DNA from: Desulfobulbaceae bacterium
GTDB lineage: Bacteria > Desulfobacterota > Desulfobulbia > Desulfobulbales > Desulfocapsaceae
NCBI GenBank assembly: GCA_030632405.1
Contig: DAOVUU010000118.1
Span: 1-7,279 of the forward strand
DNA: 7,279 nt
Direction of reading: 5' to 3'
Position numbers and translations under genes: made by a program
Shown here: positions 1 through 6,475 of the stretch, in pieces
Layout: each line of letters begins with the position of its first letter
Position numbering within the stretch: the stretch's first letter is position 1
Notes under the pieces: model-generated
The model's database searches: none
What the model saw: the letters and a program-made list of their open reading frames with translations, nothing else
What the model was told of the DNA's origin: nothing

Positions 1-2
1 TA

Positions 3-91
3 AATATTTTTCACATCCAATTTGTATCATGCGAGTACCTCGCAGATAGCGTAGACTTCGAAGACTGATACAAATCAAATGTGAAAATATT
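3..91. repeat. Long imperfect inverted repeat with a nested hairpin
   Basis: The arms 3-29 and 66-91 are complementary. Ten base pairs (20-29 with 66-75) are followed outward by a 3x3 internal mismatch, nine more pairs (8-16 with 79-87), a one-base bulge and four closing A/T pairs. The 36-base interior carries its own perfect hairpin, TGCGAG-TAC-CTCGCA (30-44), and a second short palindrome, CTTCGAAG (55-62). The whole could fold as a three-way junction in RNA or extruded DNA. No T-run follows a GC-rich stem, so it is not a classical terminator. It could be a REP/MITE-like intergenic repeat or the end of an upstream transcript. The pairing is seen directly; the function is unknown. Confidence 0.6.
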
Positions 92-126
92 AAAAAAATA
101 CTACGCAATTTACTGGATGACGCTCC

Positions 127-184
127 CAAAAGTTACCCATGAATCTTCCTGCAAAGTTTAAACCGGACAATACTGATAATATAA
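127..184 (+). promoter_or_regulatory. Intergenic element, copy A, upstream of the first operon
   Basis: Two blocks, CAAAAGTTA..CATGAATC (127-145) and AACCGGACAATACTGA (161-176), are followed by TAATATAA (177-184). All three recur in the same order at 3674-3743. The spacing between the blocks is 15 bases here and 25 in the other copy. TAATATAA resembles a -10 box and lies about 57 bases upstream of the start codon at 241, so a promoter or regulator site is plausible. A shorter echo, AACCGG-CAAA, occurs at 206-214. The similarity is seen in the sequence; the regulatory role is inferred. Confidence 0.45.
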
Positions 185-240
185 GAATATGTGGGAAAAG
201 AACTTAACCGGCAAATTGGAGATATAGCGAAAGGTTTCCA

Positions 241-435
241 ATGTCTGATAGAATCGTTCGATGCAACGACTGTATCCATTATTACATAACATATAATCCG
301 AAAAGGCCTTATGGCTGTAGGATTATGAGGTTTATAAGTAGAATCTCTCCCGCTCAGGTGGTATTTGCTAATTCGGGTATTGTATGCCAGTTGTATACGA
401 TGAAAAATGGATCTGGTGACAATTCAGCAGGATAA
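241..435 (+). CDS. Small four-cysteine protein, probably metal-binding
   Basis: This is a 64-residue protein with cysteines at 8, 11, 26 and 49 (CxxC-x14-C-x22-C) and a conserved-looking HYY...YP.GC core. The pattern suits one zinc- or iron-binding knuckle. Short proteins of this style occur in Geobacter and other Desulfobacterota and are sometimes labelled uracil-DNA glycosylase. Nothing here has a glycosylase catalytic motif, so that label should not be carried over. The start is ATG at 241 with AAAGG at 230-234, six bases upstream. The gene stops 13 bases before the start chosen for the membrane protein, so the two are probably co-transcribed. It has no signal peptide or membrane segment and is probably cytoplasmic. 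The function is unknown. Confidence 0.7.
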   Translation: MSDRIVRCNDCIHYYITYNPKRPYGCRIMRFISRISPAQVVFANSGIVCQLYTMKNGSGDNSAG

Positions 436-448
436 CGAAGAACCGAAA

Positions 449-1402
449 ATGTTAAAGAGAATCAAAGAGAGTCTTTTGCCCCTTGTTATTGAAACATGGG
501 TGACAAGCTGGGAACTGATGAAAATCATGATTCCTGTGCTTATCATAGCGAAAATTCTCGAGGGACTCGGCTGGATATCATACCTCAGCACAGTCTTGGA
601 GCCCGTGATGGGCTTCATCGGATTACCCGGTTCACTTGGCATTGTCTGGGCTACGGCAATATTTACCGGTCCTTATGGCGGTGTTGCCGTTTTCGCGGCC
701 CTTGCATCTGGATTTGACCTTTCTATTGCCCAGGTAACCGTTCTCTGCTCAGCCATGTTGATTGCCCATTCCCTGCCTGTTGAGCTTGTTATCAGTAAAA
801 AAGCGGGGGCTAATCTCATACCAATTGCTCTGTTACGACTGGTCGGAGCTATTGTATATGCTTTTCTTTTAAACAAGATATGTTCAGCATTTGATTTTTG
901 GCAGAATCCTGCGGCCATTTTTTTTAAGAGTACAGCGGGGAGTCAGACAATTCAGCAGTGGAGTCTGGAGCAGTTTCAAAATCTTGGACTGATCGTTTTA
1001 ATTATTTTTTGTATACTTGTCGTCATGCGCTTTCTTAAGGCAGTGGGGTTTCTCAGGATACTTGAAAAGTTGCTTGCTCTTGTTCTCCCCTTTTTTGGAA
1101 TGAGCGAACATGCGGCACCTGTGACTGTTGTTGGTATGATTATGGGTATCGGTATTGGAGGTGCTCTGATAATCAGAGAGACAAGTACCGGTAAGATGAG
1201 CAGGGAAGAGGTATTTAACTCGATGGCATTGATGGGTTTGTGCCATGGCCTGGTGGAAGACACCCTGCTGATGGTTGCCATCGGTGGTAAGTTGGGAGGG
1301 ATATTGTGGGGAAGAATACTTTTTTCATTGGTTGTAGTGTTTCTTATTGTTAAGCTGACACGGTTTATGGCCGGTAAGAGACTACAAAAACAGGTTGAAT
1401 AA
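449..1402 (+). CDS. Nucleoside-recognition (Gate) domain inner-membrane protein
   Basis: This 317-residue polytopic membrane protein has roughly eight hydrophobic segments. It has two similar halves. Each has a glycine-rich membrane motif: GLPGSLGIVWA..FTGPYGG in the N-terminal half, and SEHAAPVTVVG..GIGIGGALII in the C-terminal half. This is the layout of Gate/nucleoside-recognition proteins (PF07670), also seen in spore maturation proteins and nucleoside transporters. The second half also holds a conserved-looking CHGLVEDTLL segment. The family is thought to be transport-related, but the substrate is unknown. An in-frame ATG at 407 would overlap the upstream gene by 29 bases and add 14 polar residues. 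The ATG at 449 is preferred because it gives a 13-base gap and a normal K/R-containing N terminus, although neither start has a strong ribosome binding site. Confidence 0.85.
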   Translation: MLKRIKESLLPLVIETWVTSWELMKIMIPVLIIAKILEGLGWISYLSTVLEPVMGFIGLPGSLGIVWATAIFTGPYGGVAVFAALASGFDLSIAQVTVLCSAMLIAHSLPVELVISKKAGANLIPIALLRLVGAIVYAFLLNKICSAFDFWQNPAAIFFKSTAGSQTIQQWSLEQFQNLGLIVLIIFCILVVMRFLKAVGFLRILEKLLALVLPFFGMSEHAAPVTVVGMIMGIGIGGALIIRETSTGKMSREEVFNSMALMGLCHGLVEDTLLMVAIGGKLGGILWGRILFSLVVVFLIVKLTRFMAGKRLQKQVE

Positions 1403-1453
1403 GAGTGATGGTGTCTGGCGTTAGAGTTTTTACGAGATTGTTAAAAGCGATTC

Positions 1454-1457
1454 AGGA
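1454..1457 (+). promoter_or_regulatory. Ribosome binding site that fixes the TTG start of the MORN gene
   Basis: AGGA lies six bases before TTG at 1464. The overlapping ATG at 1457 is out of frame and closes after ten codons. The next in-frame ATG would remove most of the signal peptide. TTG is therefore the best start. Confidence 0.55.
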
Positions 1458-1463
1458 TGAAAT

Positions 1464-3221
1464 TTGAAACGGAGAAACCCCTTGGCTAAGAGATTGTTGT
1501 ATGCAGGAGTATTGTTTTTTTTCATAATGATCACTCTTTCCCCTGAGAGTTACGGGAGTTGCTTGAAGGGTGACTGCCGAAACGGTACGGGCGTGTATGA
1601 GGCCGTTGATGGCAGACGGTATGAAGGGGACTTTAAAAAAGGCATTATTCACGGTCAGGGGACACTGATTTTGCCTGATGGAACGGTATATTCCGGACAA
1701 TTTCAAGATGGTAAATTTCATGGAAAGGGAAAACTGCGCCACCCTGATGGAAGAAAGTATGACGGAGAATTTTTTAAAAATGTTATCCATGGCAGCGGGA
1801 CAATGATTCGTAGCGATGGTACGCAATATGTTGGTGAATTCAGCCATGGACGGTTTCATGGCAAGGGCGTCCTTTTTTCCTCTGATGGGCGTGAATATAA
1901 AGGAGACTTTCGTAACGGTATTATCGATGGTAAAGGGAAGTTAAGTAACGTCGACGGCAGTTGGTTTGAAGGTATGTTTCATAACGGTAAACCTAATGGT
2001 CTGGGCACCAGAAAATATCTTGATGGCAGTAGTTATTCCGGCGAGGTCCGCGGGAATATCAGGAAAGGCTATGGCGTGTTTCATGCTCCTGATGGCGAAA
2101 GATATGAAGGTATGTTTGTTGATGATAAATATCATGGGGAAGGCTCCATTCAATACAGTGACGGCAGGAAGTATAGCGGTGAATTTGAAAGAAATCTCAG
2201 TCACGGCCAGGGGACAATGGAATATGTCGATGGATCGAGATATACGGGGGATTTTGCAGATGGAATGGTTCATGGTGAGGGGACTCATGAATTTCCTGAC
2301 GGCAGTATCTACGAAGGTGAATATGCTGATGGTAAACGCAGTGGTGTCGGAGAGCTTCTTTTTGCAGATGGATCCAGGTATAAAGGTGAGTTTCTCAACA
2401 ACAAAATGCATGGCCAGGGAACAATCGTCCACAGTGACGGGAACGTGTTTACCGGTCAATTTATCAATGGTCATCCCCAGGTTCTGGTTGCAGAAAAACC
2501 AGTTGAAAGAGAAGAAATATTAGAAAAAAACAGTGAAGTTACGGCAAAAGACCCAGAAAAAGATCAGATAATAGAAACTGCAGAAAAACCCTTGCAGGGT
2601 GGCAGATATTCTGTCCGGAATGGAATTGTGACTGATGAGGTCGGAAAAGGAACCGCGTTTACTGGAAATACTCGTATAATTTTTCCAGACGGTAAAGAGT
2701 ATAAGGGACAATTTAAGAGTGGAATGATGCATGGATCTGGAGTGCTTGAACTGCCAAACGGTGACAATTATACTGGAGATATGCGCCGGGGGAAGATCCA
2801 TGGTTACGGTATATATCATCACAATGATGGCAGAGAGTACAAAGGTGATTTTGTTGCTGGCAAAAAAAATGGAAACGGTATCTTTACCTATCCGGATTCG
2901 ACACGATATACTGGGGAGTTCAAAGAGGATCTTTTTTCCGGAAAGGGTGAATATTATTTTACTGATGGCAGCCATTATAAAGGCAATTTTGATAATGGGA
3001 GTTTCAATGGCACAGGCGAGCTTGTCTATTCTGATAAAACAGTTTACAGGGGACAGTTTTTTGACGATCTTCCCCATGGTGAAGGAATATTGATATCGAG
3101 CGATGGCAGTCGTTTTGAAGGGGAGTTTAAACTTGGGCAGAGAGATGGTAAGGGGAAATTTACCAGAAATGATGGTCATGTTTTTGAAGGTGTGTTTGAA
3201 AGAGATAGGTTCATTAAATAG
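1464..3221 (+). CDS. Exported MORN-repeat protein with 21 repeats
   Basis: This is a 585-residue protein. Residues 1-31 form a signal peptide: basic MKRRNPLAKR, a hydrophobic core LLYAGVLFFFIMITL, and a cleavage site near SYG|SC. The Cys at 33 does not sit in a good lipobox, so signal peptidase I cleavage is favoured over a lipoprotein. The rest is MORN repeats (YxGxFxxGxxHGxGxxxxxDG). Thirteen start at residues 53, 76, 99 and so on to 329, and eight at 413 to 574. Within each block every repeat is exactly 23 residues. The blocks are separated by a charged linker (about 339-405) rich in E and K. A degenerate half repeat with two Cys (33 and 38) precedes the first unit. MORN repeats form elongated beta-meander rods. 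The family is known for membrane or protein contacts and also as structural scaffolds. The protein is probably periplasmic or surface-exposed. No enzymatic domain is visible. The DUF4177 gene follows after 14 bases. Confidence 0.88.
   Translation: MKRRNPLAKRLLYAGVLFFFIMITLSPESYGSCLKGDCRNGTGVYEAVDGRRYEGDFKKGIIHGQGTLILPDGTVYSGQFQDGKFHGKGKLRHPDGRKYDGEFFKNVIHGSGTMIRSDGTQYVGEFSHGRFHGKGVLFSSDGREYKGDFRNGIIDGKGKLSNVDGSWFEGMFHNGKPNGLGTRKYLDGSSYSGEVRGNIRKGYGVFHAPDGERYEGMFVDDKYHGEGSIQYSDGRKYSGEFERNLSHGQGTMEYVDGSRYTGDFADGMVHGEGTHEFPDGSIYEGEYADGKRSGVGELLFADGSRYKGEFLNNKMHGQGTIVHSDGNVFTGQFINGHPQVLVAEKPVEREEILEKNSEVTAKDPEKDQIIETAEKPLQGGRYSVRNGIVTDEVGKGTAFTGNTRIIFPDGKEYKGQFKSGMMHGSGVLELPNGDNYTGDMRRGKIHGYGIYHHNDGREYKGDFVAGKKNGNGIFTYPDSTRYTGEFKEDLFSGKGEYYFTDGSHYKGNFDNGSFNGTGELVYSDKTVYRGQFFDDLPHGEGILISSDGSRFEGEFKLGQRDGKGKFTRNDGHVFEGVFERDRFIK
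1620..2477 (+). repeat. MORN repeat block 1, 13 units of 69 bp
   Basis: The aromatic-x-Gly that opens each unit recurs every 69 bases without any insertion or deletion, covering residues 53 to 338. The units differ widely at base level, so this is an old protein repeat and not a recent tandem expansion. The last unit (from F329) breaks off after GQFINGHPQ. Confidence 0.85.
2700..3218 (+). repeat. MORN repeat block 2, 8 units of 69 bp
   Basis: Units open at residues 413, 436, 459, 482, 505, 528, 551 and 574, again with an exact 23-residue period. The final unit ends at the protein C terminus, inside the repeat. The offset from block 1 (84 residues between F329 and Y413) is not a multiple of 23, so the linker resets the register. 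Confidence 0.85.
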
Positions 3222-3235
3222 AGATGGGGTAAAAA

Positions 3236-3655
3236 ATGCGCTGGAGTTATAAGACAGTACATTATGAATTGAAAAAAGAAGGTTTATTGGGAAGTGCTTT
3301 TCTCGATGCACCGGAGATCGAACTTTCGCTTAACGAATATGGCCGGGCTGGTTGGGAGCTTGTTTCCACACTTGAGACCATGGATGGAATTATTGCCGTT
3401 TTTAAACAATCGATTTCGGGTGATTCTTCTCCTCTTTTTCAAATTGACCCTGTAGAAAATGATCATAACAAGACATTGCCGGTGGAACGTTCGGAGATTA
3501 CTGAAAGAGAGCCTGATCCTGTTCCATTTGAAACTTTTGCTCAGGATGAGGTTGATGACTTTGAAGTTGTTGAGATGCCGCCCAGGGGAAAAGAGCCTGT
3601 TGAAAAAGAACCTCCGGAATCGGAGGGGGACGTTGGTGCAATTCGTATCGAGTAA
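3236..3655 (+). CDS. DUF4177 domain protein with acidic C-terminal tail
   Basis: This is a 139-residue protein. Residues 1-58 match the DUF4177 style: MRWSYKTVHYELKKEG at the start, then LNEYGRAGWELVS, then a final strand IIAVFKQ. This gives a small beta-alpha-beta fold of unknown function. Residues 59-131 are rich in E, D and P and look disordered. The chain ends in VGAIRIE, which resembles a short conserved motif I associate with Desulfobacterota members of this family (memory only). The start is ATG at 3236 with GAGATGGGG at 3221-3229 in front. The gene follows the MORN gene after 14 bases, so the two are probably translated from one message. There is no signal peptide, so unlike its neighbour it should stay in the cytoplasm. 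Confidence 0.75.
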   Translation: MRWSYKTVHYELKKEGLLGSAFLDAPEIELSLNEYGRAGWELVSTLETMDGIIAVFKQSISGDSSPLFQIDPVENDHNKTLPVERSEITEREPDPVPFETFAQDEVDDFEVVEMPPRGKEPVEKEPPESEGDVGAIRIE

Positions 3656-3673
3656 TCTACTGCCAGAAGCGGA

Positions 3674-3743
3674 CAAAAGTTATTCATGAATCCGTTTTAG
3701 ATGCTTTGCAATTTTCTAACCGGTCAATACTGAGTTAATATAA
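3674..3743 (+). promoter_or_regulatory. Intergenic element, copy B, upstream of the ligase operon
   Basis: This is the second copy of the bipartite element at 127-184: CAAAAGTTA..CATGAATC (3674-3692), AACCGGTCAATACTGA (3718-3733, one base different from copy A) and TAATATAA (3736-3743). The first block contains a perfect palindrome, ATTCATGAAT (3682-3691). TAATATAA is a reasonable -10-like box about 20 bases before the start codon. It may be a promoter with a regulator site, or a dispersed repeat. The sequence cannot decide between these. Confidence 0.45.
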
Positions 3744-3752
3744 CATGTTATA
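3739..3752. promoter_or_regulatory. 14-bp perfect palindrome abutting the ribosome binding site
   Basis: TATAACATGTTATA is its own reverse complement. It overlaps the end of the TAATATAA box and stops immediately before AGAGG (3753-3757), the ribosome binding site of the gene at 3763. It is a candidate operator for a dimeric repressor controlling the ligase/hydrolase pair. It is A/T-rich, so a chance palindrome is possible. Confidence 0.4.
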
Positions 3753-3762
3753 AGAGGTCTGT

Positions 3763-4905
3763 ATGGGTGGTCCTAGAGATATTGTATCCGGTAGAGATCT
3801 GGAGTTTGCGGAAAGTACGGAGTATACTCTGGGAGTTGAAATTGAGTTTCAGACTCTGGATAAAAAAACATATGACCTCGCTCCTTTCGCTCCGGTTCTG
3901 ATCGAAAATGCTCCTGCACTGCTGCGGCCCCGTCTTTCCCCTGAATTCATTCAGTCTATTCTGGAAATCCAGACAGGTATCTGTCTTTCACTGGTTGATG
4001 TGGAAAATGATCTGATGCAGACTGTGAGCATGGCTGAAGAGCTGGCAGAAGAGAATGACAGTATACTTTTTGCGGCCAGTCTTCATCCCTTTGCAAGATA
4101 TCGCGAACAGCTTTTGACAACGAATGATCGCTACGAAAATATCATGCAGGAACTGCAGATCGTGGGGAGGAGATTTATTACCCAGGGGCTGCATGTCCAT
4201 GTGGGACTTCCTGATGGGGAATCTGCTGTCCGGATCTGCAATCAGGTCCAGGCCTATCTTCCAATACTTCTGGCTCTTACAGCCTCCTCTCCTTTTTTTC
4301 AGGGGGAGGATACCGGACTGATGTCGTACCGGACGAAGCTCTTTGAGGCACTGCCTTTGGCCGGGGTGTATAGTCATATAGAAAATTGGCACCAGTTCAA
4401 GGAAGAGGTCTACCTGTTACAATCTGTTGGTGTGATAACATCTATCAGGGACCTCTGGTGGGATGCAAGGCCGCACCCTGACTTTGGTACATTGGAAATT
4501 CGTATCTGTGATCTGCCGGTCAGGTTTTTTGATATTCTTGGAATTACGGCAGTGATACAGGCCCTGGTCGCAACACTTGCCGAGGACAAAAGTGCGGGTT
4601 TGCCCCTGAATCAGCACATCGTTCAGTCTAATAAGTGGCAGGCTGTCAGATATGGTCTGGATGGGACCTACTTTGACCCTGGCGGGATATTATCCACGAA
4701 ACGGATACCTTTGCGGGAAGCTGCCAACCTCCTGCTGGAAAAGATCGAACCAATGGGGGTGAGGCTTGGGGCTGTTGGGTATATGGGTCATGTTCAAAGA
4801 GTGCTGAGTGATGGTACAGGAGCCGATTTTTTACGATATTGTCATGGCAAATCTGGAAGTTTTAAAAATGTAGTTTCATCTCTATGGGGAGAATTCTGGC
4901 AGTGA
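3763..4905 (+). CDS. ybdK: YbdK-type carboxylate-amine ligase (glutamate-cysteine ligase family 2)
   Basis: This 380-residue protein has the usual length of YbdK/GCS2 proteins (E. coli YbdK is about 372). It has the family motifs in order: LGVEIEF (23-29, acidic residues that bind metal and ATP), EIQTGIC (68-74), GLHVHVGLPDGE (142-153), SPFFQGEDTGLMSYR (176-190), WWDARPHPDFG (232-242) with the following EIRICD (245-250), and KWQAVRYGLDG (291-301). Such enzymes use ATP to activate a carboxylate, typically the gamma-carboxylate of glutamate, and join it to an amine. E. coli YbdK has weak glutamate-cysteine ligase activity, and its true substrate is unclear. The protein is cytosolic, with no signal peptide. 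The start is ATG at 3763 with AGAGG five bases before. It overlaps the transferase gene by four bases (GTGA), implying translational coupling. Confidence 0.9.
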   Translation: MGGPRDIVSGRDLEFAESTEYTLGVEIEFQTLDKKTYDLAPFAPVLIENAPALLRPRLSPEFIQSILEIQTGICLSLVDVENDLMQTVSMAEELAEENDSILFAASLHPFARYREQLLTTNDRYENIMQELQIVGRRFITQGLHVHVGLPDGESAVRICNQVQAYLPILLALTASSPFFQGEDTGLMSYRTKLFEALPLAGVYSHIENWHQFKEEVYLLQSVGVITSIRDLWWDARPHPDFGTLEIRICDLPVRFFDILGITAVIQALVATLAEDKSAGLPLNQHIVQSNKWQAVRYGLDGTYFDPGGILSTKRIPLREAANLLLEKIEPMGVRLGAVGYMGHVQRVLSDGTGADFLRYCHGKSGSFKNVVSSLWGEFWQ

Positions 4906-6437
4906 GAATGTATGATAAATCTATTGTAGCTTCGGGAAATTCACTTGTGAGCGATGCCGCCGGCACTATTCTTAAAAATGGCGGCAATGCTTTTGATGCT
5001 GTGGTTGCTGCTGGGTTTGCAGCGGCCGTCACAGAACCGATGCTTACCAGTCTTGGTGGCGGTGGGCTGATGCTTGCCCATAGTGAAGATCGGGGTGAAA
5101 AGGTTTTCTTTGATTTTTTCGTTAACACACCCGGGAAAGGAGTAAAAGAGAGTATTGCAGAACAGGATTTTTTCCCGGTAGCTGTGAATTTTTCAGGATC
5201 TTCTCAGATATTTAATGTCGGTCTTGCCTCTGTTGCTGTGCCGGGAATCCTGAAGGGACTCCTGCATATCCAAAAAAGACTCGGGCGTATGGGTTTGCAG
5301 GATGTGACTGCACCGGCTAAAGAATTTGCGCTTGGTCACGCAGTCAACAGCAGGCAGGGTCATTTTCTTAAACTGCTTCGTCCTATAACGATCCTTACAG
5401 ACAAAGGGAGATGTCTGTATGAGCCTGGTGGAAATTGTATTAAAGAGGGCGATAAACTCGTCAACAGAGAGACCGCTGATTTTCTCGATCAATTATGTGT
5501 GGAAGGTGATGAAAGTTTTTATCGTGGGGAGATAGCTTCAAAGATAGATTATGAGATGAAAAATGGGGGAGGATTACTCACTGCCAGGGACCTTGCCACT
5601 TTTGAAGTTCATGAGAGAAATCCTCTTGCTGTTTCATACAGAGACCACGTGTTACTCACCTCCCCTGAACCATCAATGGGAGGAACCCTTATAGGGTTGG
5701 CACTTTCTTTGTTGGGTGCTGGAGAGTTACCGGATTATAAATGGGGGTCCGGAAAATATCTGGTCAACACCGTTGCCCTGATGAGAGAGGTTGAACGGCT
5801 GCGAATGGCTGGAATAACATCACCTTCAGCTCTGAATACCTTTCTGGGAAATAACAAAAAGATGGCTAAGGCCAGGACTAATATACGGCTTTTTTCGCGG
5901 GGAACAACCCATATCAGTGTGGCTGATTCGAGGGGGAACTGTGCCAGTATGACCTGCTCAAACGGAGAAGGATCCGGGTATTTTGCGCCGGGGACGGGAG
6001 TGATGCTCAATAATATGATGGGTGAAGACGATCTCCATCCTGGTGGTTTTCACTCAACCCGGGCGGGTAAGAGAGTGTATTCCATGATGTCTCCTTCACT
6101 CTTGTTACAGGATGAGCGCGTAAAACTGGTTCTTGGAAGTGGTGGCTCAAAACGGATTCGCACCGCAATAACCCAAGTATTAAGACAGGTTATAGAGTTC
6201 AATCGACCATTGCAGCAGGCGGTTAACGCCCCAAGGCTCTACCTCGATGAAGACTGCTTACAGCTGGAACCGGGTTTTACAAAAGGAGCTGTAGAGCGTT
6301 TGAAAGAGGAAATTTCTGTTAATGTCTGGGACCAGCAGGATATGTATTTTGGCGGGGTTCATGCTGTGATTCCCGGCTCTGAAGGTGTTGGAGATCCTCG
6401 TCGTGGCGGTGCTGTTGTTTCAGTCTCTCATAAATGA
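4902..6437 (+). CDS. ggt: Cytosolic gamma-glutamyltransferase-family hydrolase (Ntn type)
   Basis: This is a 511-residue protein of the gamma-glutamyltranspeptidase fold. It keeps the self-cleavage site GTTHISVADSRGN. The nucleophile is Thr335 (codon 5904-5906), which would give a 334-residue large and a 177-residue small subunit. Other family marks are GGNAFDAV, SLGGGG, LNNMMGE (369-375), YSMMSPS (393-399) and GSGGSKRI (412-419). There is no signal peptide, unlike secreted E. coli Ggt. Several pocket residues differ from E. coli. DFRETAP, which carries the carboxylate-binding Arg114, reads DFFVNTP here. The Gln430/Asp433 positions are Met and Glu. The Ser462-Ser463 pair is Ser-Met. These variants resemble the YwrD-like/actinobacterial subgroup, so the substrate may not be glutathione. 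GTG at 4902 is the preferred start, since GGGGAGA at 4886-4892 precedes it and it overlaps the ligase stop. ATG at 4884 lacks a ribosome binding site, and ATG at 4908 is also possible. Confidence 0.88.
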   Translation: MRMYDKSIVASGNSLVSDAAGTILKNGGNAFDAVVAAGFAAAVTEPMLTSLGGGGLMLAHSEDRGEKVFFDFFVNTPGKGVKESIAEQDFFPVAVNFSGSSQIFNVGLASVAVPGILKGLLHIQKRLGRMGLQDVTAPAKEFALGHAVNSRQGHFLKLLRPITILTDKGRCLYEPGGNCIKEGDKLVNRETADFLDQLCVEGDESFYRGEIASKIDYEMKNGGGLLTARDLATFEVHERNPLAVSYRDHVLLTSPEPSMGGTLIGLALSLLGAGELPDYKWGSGKYLVNTVALMREVERLRMAGITSPSALNTFLGNNKKMAKARTNIRLFSRGTTHISVADSRGNCASMTCSNGEGSGYFAPGTGVMLNNMMGEDDLHPGGFHSTRAGKRVYSMMSPSLLLQDERVKLVLGSGGSKRIRTAITQVLRQVIEFNRPLQQAVNAPRLYLDEDCLQLEPGFTKGAVERLKEEISVNVWDQQDMYFGGVHAVIPGSEGVGDPRRGGAVVSVSHK

Positions 6438-6457
6438 TGGCGTCCATCCGGAGTCTC

Positions 6458-6475
6458 GCAGGATCGCTTACCTGC
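6458..6475 (+). other. Short hairpin after the transferase gene
   Basis: GCAGG (6458-6462) pairs with CCTGC (6471-6475) around an eight-base loop, about 20 bases after the stop codon. No T-run follows directly, so it is at best a weak or factor-dependent terminator. Confidence 0.25.

Noticed and set aside
3..91. Integron attC site
   Set aside because: The long imperfect palindrome is suggestive, but the GTTRRRY and RYYYAAC boxes are absent and no cassette layout follows.
1551..1565. Lipoprotein signal at Cys33 of the MORN protein
   Set aside because: The residues before the Cys are Tyr-Gly-Ser. The lipobox wants Leu or a similar residue at -3, so a standard signal peptidase I site is more likely.
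1941..2474. 177-codon minus-strand and 185-codon plus-strand open frames within the MORN gene
   Set aside because: Both are frame shadows of the phased repeats, with repetitive, composition-biased translations.
2520..3311. 263-codon open frame on the minus strand
   Set aside because: It lies wholly opposite the MORN repeats and the start of the DUF4177 gene. The 69-base repeat keeps the antisense frame open, and the translation has no domain-like pattern.
3670..3698. CGGA...TCCG followed by TTTT as an intrinsic terminator
   Set aside because: Only four base pairs close a 17-base loop. It is too weak to call a terminator, and the interior is better explained as the shared intergenic element.
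4862..5128. Minus-strand open frame across the ligase/transferase junction
   Set aside because: It is antisense to two well-supported genes and has low-complexity Ala/Pro/Ser content and no family resemblance.
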